A DNA stretch of 56,260 bases from an uncultured bacterium (GTDB lineage: Bacteria > Cyanobacteriota > Vampirovibrionia > Gastranaerophilales > Gastranaerophilaceae), in the NCBI GenBank assembly GCA_947361225.1, contig CANAIK010000004.1, positions 1-56,260 on the forward strand. Direction: 5' to 3'. Below, one piece after another: positions 49,856-56,260 of the stretch. Under the pieces are notes generated by a model. It was given only the letters and a program-made list of their open reading frames with translations. It had not been told where the DNA came from and made no database searches. The position numbers and the translations under genes were made by a program. Each line of letters opens with the position of its first letter. The first letter of the stretch is position 1.

Positions 49856-52026
49856 TGGATAAACAAACATTACGTTATACTTATTTAGAATATTTTCGAA
49901 ATCAAATAGTCAATGATCAATTTATTGATGTCAATGTTCTTTTAAATATGGCACAAAACTCTCATATTGCAAAATTGGTATTAGATGAGTTAGTACAGGA
50001 AGGATTTATTGAAGGAATTGAATATATAGAAAGCAGCGATAACTCATTAGCTTTTATATCAAATGAACCAATTAAATTAACAGAAAAAGGATATAAAGAG
50101 TTGTTGAATCAAATTGAATCAGAGCAGCAAGCTATGATAGGTAAATTTAAAGCACAGTTACCTGGTAACAATTCCGAATTTCCTTTTGCGAAAATGGAAC
50201 AACTTATAAAGTTTAAAGAACAATTAATTCAAAAAAATAATGAGTTAAGAAAAGATAAAAAATATAACACATCTTTTAAATTATTATATATTTATTTAGA
50301 TGGTTTTAAAAATTTAAAAAATATCGAGATAAATTGCAATGATAAAGATAATTTCCTATTGATTATCGGCAATAATGCTAGTGGAAAAAGTAATATTTTA
50401 GAAGCCATTAGTGCAATTTTTACAGAGGTTTATACAAGAAAAAGGACCCCTGGTTTTAAATACGAATTAAAATATGTAATCGAAAATAAAGAAATTACTA
50501 TTAAAAGAGATGATGAATCTCCACACTATGAGATTAATAAAGAAAGAACCAGCAGACAAAAAATTATTCAGGATAACTTATTGCCATCTAAAATTTTAGC
50601 AATATACAGTGGTGAAGAAACACGACTTTGGGAAGAATACTATGAAAAATTTTATTTTCCGTATCTTCGAGATTTAACAAGTAATACTTATGACACTTTT
50701 GGCAGGAAAATGTTATATATCAATAAGTACTATTGGAATATTGCATTGCTAACCTTACTATTATCTGACAAAAAAGACCATGTTGAGTTTACAGAAAATA
50801 AATTGCATATTGATAAAAATAGTGTAAAAATAAATTTTGATTTTAACTTAGCCTTTTTAACAAAAAATAAAAGCAAAGAATTAGAAGGGTTTATAAATGA
50901 AATAAATCCTGATAAAAAAGAAACTATAAATTTTTCATTAAATGAATTAAAAAATATATTATTGCCGGATTTTACATTTGAAAAACAGCAGTTTGTTGAA
51001 AAATATACTTTGGAGCAGATTTTTGAAATTTTTGTTTATGCTTCAATGCCTAAATTTAAAAAAGCCTTTAAAAATTTAGAAATTAGTTTTAATAATGGTT
51101 TATCAATTAAATCTTTAAGTGAAGGAGAGAAAAAGTATATATTAATTTATACAATTGTAGAAATATTGGCAGATGAAAATTCTATTGTTTTGATGGATGA
51201 ACCAGATGCTCATATACACGAAACAGGAAAAGAGATTATTTGTGATTTATTTGAAAAATATAGCAAAGAATATAATCGTCAAATAATTGTCACCACTCAT
51301 TCTCCAACATTAGTACATTGCATCAACGATAATCATATTATAATGATTGAAAACAACAAGGGAACAAGTTCTGTTATAACCCAGGATAGGAAGGATAAAA
51401 TAAAAAAACTTACAGGCGGAATTTGGACAGAAACTCAACAGAATATATTTTTAAATTCAAATAATACTTTGATTTTGTTTGAAGGTATGGGAGATATTAA
51501 ATATGTTAAAACTGCCATAAAATTATTTAAAAAGGAATTTCCGAATCTAAGAAATTTGGATTTTTTACCTTTTGGCGGTGCGCAAAATGCTTGTGAGTAT
51601 ATAAAAGAACTTAGATCAATTACTTCATCAAATAAAAAAATAATAGTAATTTTTGATAGAGATGAAGGAGGCTATGAGGGTTTAAAAAAATGTCTACCAC
51701 CAGGCTCTTTAAAACAGGGACGAAATGATAACACTTCATATCGTAAAAAAGACTGCAACATTGTATATTTAATGCTACCTAAGACGGAGTTTCACAATTA
51801 TAAGGATTTTTTAATAGAAGATTACTTTTCAACTGATTTAAAAAAACAATTTGCGCAAAACAAAATAGATGAAGCAAATGGAATTTTTAACTTATATTCG
51901 AAAGATTTGAAAAATTTTATAAAAAATCAACTCGCTAAACAAGAATATCATACAAAAGAAAATATGGTTGGTTTTAAATTGTTACTAAAAAAAATTGAAA
52001 ATATTATTAACCAAGAGCCATTATAA
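49855..52026 (+). CDS. OLD-family ATPase-TOPRIM nuclease with N-terminal winged helix
   Basis: 723 residues. The N-terminal about 90 residues look like a winged helix (LVLDELVQEGFIEGI...LTEKGYKELL). The ABC-type ATPase has Walker A GNNASGKS (172-179), signature LSEGE (421-425), Walker B VLMDEPDAH (445-453) and a switch His in TTHSP. The C-terminal TOPRIM domain has E543 in FEGMGD and D601/D603 in FDRDEGG. This is the domain set of OLD/GajA-type ATP-controlled nucleases, which act in phage defence. It overlaps hsdS by one base, so it belongs to the same operon. No UvrD-like GajB partner is present. Confidence 0.88.
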   Translation: MDKQTLRYTYLEYFRNQIVNDQFIDVNVLLNMAQNSHIAKLVLDELVQEGFIEGIEYIESSDNSLAFISNEPIKLTEKGYKELLNQIESEQQAMIGKFKAQLPGNNSEFPFAKMEQLIKFKEQLIQKNNELRKDKKYNTSFKLLYIYLDGFKNLKNIEINCNDKDNFLLIIGNNASGKSNILEAISAIFTEVYTRKRTPGFKYELKYVIENKEITIKRDDESPHYEINKERTSRQKIIQDNLLPSKILAIYSGEETRLWEEYYEKFYFPYLRDLTSNTYDTFGRKMLYINKYYWNIALLTLLLSDKKDHVEFTENKLHIDKNSVKINFDFNLAFLTKNKSKELEGFINEINPDKKETINFSLNELKNILLPDFTFEKQQFVEKYTLEQIFEIFVYASMPKFKKAFKNLEISFNNGLSIKSLSEGEKKYILIYTIVEILADENSIVLMDEPDAHIHETGKEIICDLFEKYSKEYNRQIIVTTHSPTLVHCINDNHIIMIENNKGTSSVITQDRKDKIKKLTGGIWTETQQNIFLNSNNTLILFEGMGDIKYVKTAIKLFKKEFPNLRNLDFLPFGGAQNACEYIKELRSITSSNKKIIVIFDRDEGGYEGLKKCLPPGSLKQGRNDNTSYRKKDCNIVYLMLPKTEFHNYKDFLIEDYFSTDLKKQFAQNKIDEANGIFNLYSKDLKNFIKNQLAKQEYHTKENMVGFKLLLKKIENIINQEPL

Positions 52027-52150
52027 GAAGTATGAATATGTTATAAGAAAGTTTCGGGCTTGGGAATTTATCTAAAGTTAACTCAAATTCTTTTTTGCCT
52101 AAAGAAACTGTTCTATCGTGGAAAATAAAAGAATCTCCATTTGATATTAC
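52007..52150 (-). pseudogene. Remnant: C-terminal 47 codons of an unidentified gene at the right edge of the defence cassette
   Basis: After a TAA at 52153-52151 the minus-strand frame is open for 47 codons to TAA 52009-52007. It reads like real protein (DSFIFHDRTVSLGKKEFELT, then LDKFPSPKLSYN), but has no start codon or ribosome-binding site. It overlaps the end of the TOPRIM gene on the other strand. I do not recognise the family. A chromosomal gene cut by insertion of the cassette is the simplest reading. Confidence 0.35.
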
Positions 52151-52197
52151 TTAATTGCACTATAAACATTATAAGTTTTAGTTACTTAAAGGTGGGA

Positions 52198-52491
52198 TTA
52201 TAATTCTTTTTTTAAATAAATCATATCGATTAGTTGTTTGTTATTCTCAAAAATCGGATTGGGGTAGTTATCTATAAAAAAATTTTCAATTCTATATATT
52301 TCAACAAAACCTTTGTTTTTGTAGAATTCTAAAGTAGTTTCGTTTTCTCCTGTTCCTAAGATTATATTTTTAAATCCCTCTTTTTTATATTTATCGAAAA
52401 CAAATTCCAATAGTTTTGTTGCGCAGCCTTTATTTTGAAATTTTGGATAAGTTGCAAGATTTTTAATCTCAACAGATTCCCTATTAATTTT
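52198..52491 (-). pseudogene. N-terminally truncated GNAT acetyltransferase
   Basis: The frame from just after the stop of the 52492 gene to 52198 encodes the C-terminal two thirds of a GNAT domain. It has the IEIKNLATYPKFQNKGCATKLL strand-P-loop (shown as key part PKFQNKGCATKLL, the R/Q-x-x-G-x-G/A acetyl-CoA loop), then NIILGTGENETTLEFYKNKGF and FIDNYPNPIFENN. The first 50-60 residues of a normal GNAT are missing. The only in-frame start is a TTG within the domain. It lies in the same frame as the upstream small gene, separated by one TAA. Confidence 0.65.
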
Positions 52492-52791
52492 TTATCGTGG
52501 AATTACATAGCCCCAGAAGGGTTTGGCGTTAATATTGTATAAACAAACATATGAAATTTTTGTTTTTTTATTCTTCCCTATTCTCATATATCCTATGCCA
52601 TATACAACCGAAGGAACCATTATTTCGCCGACTTTTTGCTCGTATCTGTCAATATATTCTTTTGTCGATATAATTTCAACTCCTGATTTATATTGGACAC
52701 TATAAATTTCGCTTAAATAATGAGTAGATTCACTTGCGGATACTGAATGTGGAATTATAAGTAAAACAAATGCAAGAATTAATTTTTTCAT
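52492..52791 (-). CDS. Small exported protein, unknown
   Basis: 99 residues. Signal peptide MKKLILAFVLLIIPHSVSA, then a short beta-rich mature domain ending GYVIPR. Not recognised. Its start lies three bases after the autotransporter stop, so it is the last intact gene of that operon. No strong Shine-Dalgarno is present, which suggests translational coupling. Confidence 0.6.
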   Translation of the reverse strand: MKKLILAFVLLIIPHSVSASESTHYLSEIYSVQYKSGVEIISTKEYIDRYEQKVGEIMVPSVVYGIGYMRIGKNKKTKISYVCLYNINAKPFWGYVIPR

Positions 52792-52794
52792 AGT

Positions 52795-55700
52795 TTAAAG
52801 TTTTTCTTTCCTATTTTTTCCAATTGCCCAATTTAAACCGCCTTGCATTCCAATGCCGTTTCTTCCGCCGTTTGTAACATAGGCTTGGAGGAATCCTGTT
52901 AGATTTTCACTAAAAATTCTTCTTATGCCCAAACCGTATTTAACAAAAGGTTTAATGCTCATATCAGCTAAACTTATATTATTAATTTTATAATTAGATC
53001 CATTCATTATATTAAATATCATTGAAGCTCCTAAGTATGATTGCCAGCCTGATTTTGAGTTTACAATAAATCTTAATCCGGGCTCCATTTGAATTGCGTG
53101 CAAGGGATCCGAGTTAATTCTAACATTCGCTGAATCAGTATAATCGGATGTTTTAACGAACGAATATGACATTAAATAACTCGGTTGAATTATGAATTTT
53201 CCTTCTTTAAATTCAAAATTATAACCGAGTTTTGTTGCAACCCCTGAATTTAACATTGCAAATGAGTCATTTCCGTTAAATGTATTAGCGTAAACTCCGC
53301 TCCCTCCAACGTTTATGGTCAAACCCTGGAAAAAGTTTCCTTTGTATAAATTAGACGACAATCCAAAGGTTCCGCCATTTTGATACATTGAAATTCCGCT
53401 ATAACTTTGACGGGAACCGTTGTATCCAACATAAGCGCCCCATTGGTGTTCCCAGCCTTTCCCTATTTCTTTAATTTGTGTTTCACCGCCAAAATAAGAA
53501 CCATATGCAACATTATTTACCTTAGGTCCGTTTTTCAATCGAACACTTTCAATTGTTGTGTATGGTCTCATCCAACTTTGTGAATTTCCTTGTTCGTAAA
53601 GGACAGGCTCAGTTTCTAAAACCGCATATTTATTCTTTAATCGAAACGCAAGTCTTTTTGCTTTTGGCAATAACATATAATTATCCAAATTATAGAAAGC
53701 CTCGTCATATGATTGGAGCTGGTTTAGATAACCGCCAATATTAGCAGCGCTTGGAGCAGCAAGAACAGAAGGATTTAAATCCAAATAGCTGTTTGAACCG
53801 CATCCATAGTGTCTTATAAAATTAAATTGTCCGCTATCTTTATTGTATTGAACCCGGTATTTATAAACAGGTGAATAAGCAACCTCACTAACCGAAGTTG
53901 TAACAAATTGACGTAAATTCTCATCTGCAAATTGAATATTGGTTTCATCTTTAAGTGCGTCTGACAATAGAATCATTTCCGCTACGTTAATTATATGATT
54001 GTTGTCATTAACAAAATTATTAGCGCTTATTGTATCCATTTTTTCGTTTTTCAAATCAACATCAACTTTTAAGTTAATATCGTTGTTCAATGTTAATAAA
54101 TTATAGTTAATATTACTTGTAACGTTGTTAATAAAGTTTAAAGTCGGGGTTGATCCGTTTTTTGATTCATTAATTGTCAAATTAGAACCATTGAGAATAT
54201 TATCGTCTTTAAAAGCTACGTTTGCGTCTTCAATTATTGTTTCGTTCGATGTTATTTTTTTATAAAGATTAACCAAACCCTGTTTAATTGAAACTTTATC
54301 TCCTTTTAATTCATCGTTAATGTTTATTGTTTTCCCTTTTGCATCAAGAGTAATAGCGGATGTTGTTTCAATTCCCGTGCCGTTGTTTTCAATTGTTGAA
54401 TTTCCAAGAATATTTATGTCCCCCGCTATTTTAATCCCTTGAGCGTTATTGGAAATTACAGAATCAGCTATGTTAATCACCGCAAGGTCGTTTGATCCAA
54501 TTGCAACCGATTTTGCGTTTGTTATTTTAATATTATTCAAATTAAGGGTTGTTTCGTTGTCTAAGTTAAAAAGAGTTTTATCGTTTCCGTTAATTACGGA
54601 AAAAGTTCCTTCAACTCCTTTAATGTTTAGAATCCCCGCTCCTGTTTGAGATAAATCCGAAATTACCGTATAAGAATCATTTTCTTTAAAAACAAAGTTT
54701 CTTTGAGGATCATTGGAAGAATTTATCAAATCCAGTGAATTATATATTTTTCCTGTAATTTCAATCGCATTATCAGTTTGTCCATCCACTGAAACGACGT
54801 TAATTGTATCAGGTTCTGATACAATTGTGTTGCTGTATATTGTATCTTTGATTTCTTCTTTTGTTATAACATCAGCGTCAAGTTCCAATCGAACATTACT
54901 GTCATTTGCGTCAATTACTTTAATAATGCGTGTTGTGTCATCTTCGAACGAATCAACAAAATTGATTTTATTGATTTTAATAACTCCTAAAGAATTACTA
55001 GAATCAAGAATAATAAATTTATCGGACGATCCTTTATTCTCGTTTCCCTTTAAACTTAAATCGATTCTAAATTTAGTGTCATTTTTCGTATTCAAAGACA
55101 AAATATCATAATCTTTAATAACACCATCTGCAAAATCAAGCAAAACATTATCCGCAACAATATTTGCGTGTTCAATATCATTGTAGAATGAAACTGTTCC
55201 TGTTTTATCGTTACTTAGAATATTTATATTATATCCGTTTGTATTACCTGAAATAGAGTCGTAGAAAACAATTTTCCCTTGTTCGTCAGCCGTTAGATTC
55301 AATGTTGAATCCTGTGTTTTCATAAAAATTGCATTGTTGGTTATTGTGTCTCCAACTTTAGTGTAGTTCCCTTTGAATTCACTTGTTTGTTTGTCGTCTG
55401 CTTTAATATTTAAATCCGTAGTTGAATAAATTGCTCCGCCTTTAGTTGACGATTCTTGTCCAACTTTTCCTTCTACGGAATTATTATAAAAACTTGAGTT
55501 TTTAATGATAGAAATTGTTCCGGAGTTATAAATCGCTCCTCCTTGAGCGTATTTGTCATTTGATTTTGCACTGTTGTTGGTAAATTTGGCTTGAATTGAA
55601 CTAAATATTTTTCCTGTGTTATAAAATACACCGCCCCGGGCTTCGTTTTTTCTGGTTGCGTATACTTTGTTGTTTGTAAAATCTCCTGTTATAGCGGTGT

Positions 55701-56260
55701 CTGTGTTTTGACCGATTGTACCGTTGTTGTAAATCGCCCCGCCAAGAGAAAATATTGATTCAACATAATTATCCGCAAAATCGGCGTTTATATTCCCGTT
55801 TATAGTGCCTGAATTAAAAATCGCCCCGCCATATCCGTATTTTTCTTGCGATATTGCTTGATTTCCTATGAATTTACCTGTAATATCTCCGTCAATGTGA
55901 GCCTTTTGACTTGCGCTCGTGTCTTTTTGATAAATCGCCCCGCCCAAGGCGTTTTCATTAATTGATTTAGCGTAGTTCCCGATAAAATCACTTTCTATAT
56001 TTCCGTTAATATTGCCTCCATTAGCTATTGCACCACCTTCTGTGTGTCTGTCTTTAGAATAAACAAAGTTCCTGATAAAGTTGCCTTTTATGTTGTCAAT
56101 CCCTGTTATTAGACTACCAAAAGGTTTATTATAAATCGCTCCGCCGGTTGCTTTAATGGCAGAACTCGATACCGTCATTGTAAAATCTTCATCACCTGCT
56201 TGAGTGTAGTTTCCAATAAAATCTCCTTCGATTTCATTGATTTTTCCCTGATTATAAATC
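52795..56260 (-). CDS. Autotransporter-type outer-membrane/surface protein (5' part beyond the window)
   Basis: The frame is open from the window edge, so the N terminus is missing; an internal Met at 56178 is not the start. The passenger begins with many imperfect repeats of about 25-30 residues built on GGAIYNSGTINGNI.(A/S)DF..N (a beta-helix, Pmp/adhesin-like pattern). Longer repeats with N/D-rich strands follow, then a C-terminal autotransporter beta-barrel (about the last 280 residues). Barrel strands include WGAYVGYNGSRQSY, FFQGLTINVGGSGVY, KLGYNFEF and GIGMQGGLNWAIG. The barrel ends with a short basic tail instead of the usual terminal Phe. It is probably a surface adhesin. Confidence 0.88.
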   Translation of the reverse strand, partial: IYNQGKINEIEGDFIGNYTQAGDEDFTMTVSSSAIKATGGAIYNKPFGSLITGIDNIKGNFIRNFVYSKDRHTEGGAIANGGNINGNIESDFIGNYAKSINENALGGAIYQKDTSASQKAHIDGDITGKFIGNQAISQEKYGYGGAIFNSGTINGNINADFADNYVESIFSLGGAIYNNGTIGQNTDTAITGDFTNNKVYATRKNEARGGVFYNTGKIFSSIQAKFTNNSAKSNDKYAQGGAIYNSGTISIIKNSSFYNNSVEGKVGQESSTKGGAIYSTTDLNIKADDKQTSEFKGNYTKVGDTITNNAIFMKTQDSTLNLTADEQGKIVFYDSISGNTNGYNINILSNDKTGTVSFYNDIEHANIVADNVLLDFADGVIKDYDILSLNTKNDTKFRIDLSLKGNENKGSSDKFIILDSSNSLGVIKINKINFVDSFEDDTTRIIKVIDANDSNVRLELDADVITKEEIKDTIYSNTIVSEPDTINVVSVDGQTDNAIEITGKIYNSLDLINSSNDPQRNFVFKENDSYTVISDLSQTGAGILNIKGVEGTFSVINGNDKTLFNLDNETTLNLNNIKITNAKSVAIGSNDLAVINIADSVISNNAQGIKIAGDINILGNSTIENNGTGIETTSAITLDAKGKTININDELKGDKVSIKQGLVNLYKKITSNETIIEDANVAFKDDNILNGSNLTINESKNGSTPTLNFINNVTSNINYNLLTLNNDINLKVDVDLKNEKMDTISANNFVNDNNHIINVAEMILLSDALKDETNIQFADENLRQFVTTSVSEVAYSPVYKYRVQYNKDSGQFNFIRHYGCGSNSYLDLNPSVLAAPSAANIGGYLNQLQSYDEAFYNLDNYMLLPKAKRLAFRLKNKYAVLETEPVLYEQGNSQSWMRPYTTIESVRLKNGPKVNNVAYGSYFGGETQIKEIGKGWEHQWGAYVGYNGSRQSYSGISMYQNGGTFGLSSNLYKGNFFQGLTINVGGSGVYANTFNGNDSFAMLNSGVATKLGYNFEFKEGKFIIQPSYLMSYSFVKTSDYTDSANVRINSDPLHAIQMEPGLRFIVNSKSGWQSYLGASMIFNIMNGSNYKINNISLADMSIKPFVKYGLGIRRIFSENLTGFLQAYVTNGGRNGIGMQGGLNWAIGKNRKEKL

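Noticed and set aside
49855-52026. Gabija system (GajA plus GajB)
   Set aside because: The ATPase-TOPRIM protein resembles GajA, but no UvrD-like helicase gene follows, and the operon partners are methylase and HsdS.
54713-55111. Plus-strand frame of 132 codons inside the autotransporter gene
   Set aside because: Antisense to the repeat passenger. Its Ser/Val/Ile-rich composition is what antisense of such repeats gives.
55400-56260. Repeated GGAIYN units as a possible CRISPR or DNA tandem repeat
   Set aside because: The repeats are imperfect at DNA level and in frame. They are protein beta-helix repeats of the autotransporter passenger.

Overview
The window is an AT-rich bacterial chromosome segment. 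It probably comes from a non-photosynthetic cyanobacterial relative of the Gastranaerophilales/Melainabacteria type, and the evidence for that is indirect. There is a diderm envelope (three TolC-type outer-membrane proteins, an autotransporter beta-barrel). There is a PDZ/radical-SAM DUF512 protein of a kind well known in Cyanobacteria. Several secreted or helical proteins have no recognisable family, and codon use is very AT-biased. There are no photosynthesis genes, rRNA genes, CRISPR arrays or transposases.

Layout. 1-2626: tail of a PH-domain protein and a membrane proton-pumping pyrophosphatase. 2757-8601: five-gene TolC/HlyD/ABC exporter operon. 8613-12539: exported nuclease-like protein, DUF378 protein, rdgB-uppS, and a PadR regulator with a DUF512 protein. 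12602-19141: lineage-type membrane protein, then a divergent TolC against marR-emrA-emrB. 19188-22968: recR-ybaB, a signal-less metzincin, prfB with its programmed frameshift, and apt. 22989-26470: a VIT/vWA-like membrane protein ending in a PEP-CTERM-like tail, overlapping an exosortase with an EpsI-like C-terminal part. 26467-29777: rpsE-rpmD-rplO-secY-adk, the distal part of the spc operon under its own promoter. 29946-34015: diguanylate cyclase and two TPR genes, one with two in-frame TAA codons. 34129-41956: clpP, small secreted proteins, MATE pump, FAD oxidase, Hsp20, orphan TolC, a probable 6S RNA, parvulin, and an Fe-S CCG protein. 41985-45819: two MDR dehydrogenases and two unknown proteins. 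45890-52026: tRNA-Phe followed by a three-gene defence cassette. 52007-56260: gene remnants and an autotransporter operon that runs off the end of the window.

The two most interesting systems are these. (1) The defence cassette at 46210-52026 joins a PD-(D/E)XK nuclease domain to a type I DNA methylase. It adds HsdS and an OLD-type ATPase-TOPRIM nuclease, but has no HsdR helicase. (2) The dedicated exosortase/substrate pair is at 22989-26470. At smaller scale, many genes here have a TAnAAT -10 box ending 6-8 bases before the start codon and no Shine-Dalgarno, which predicts widespread leaderless mRNAs.

All functional calls come from reading motifs by eye. No database search or folding program was run.
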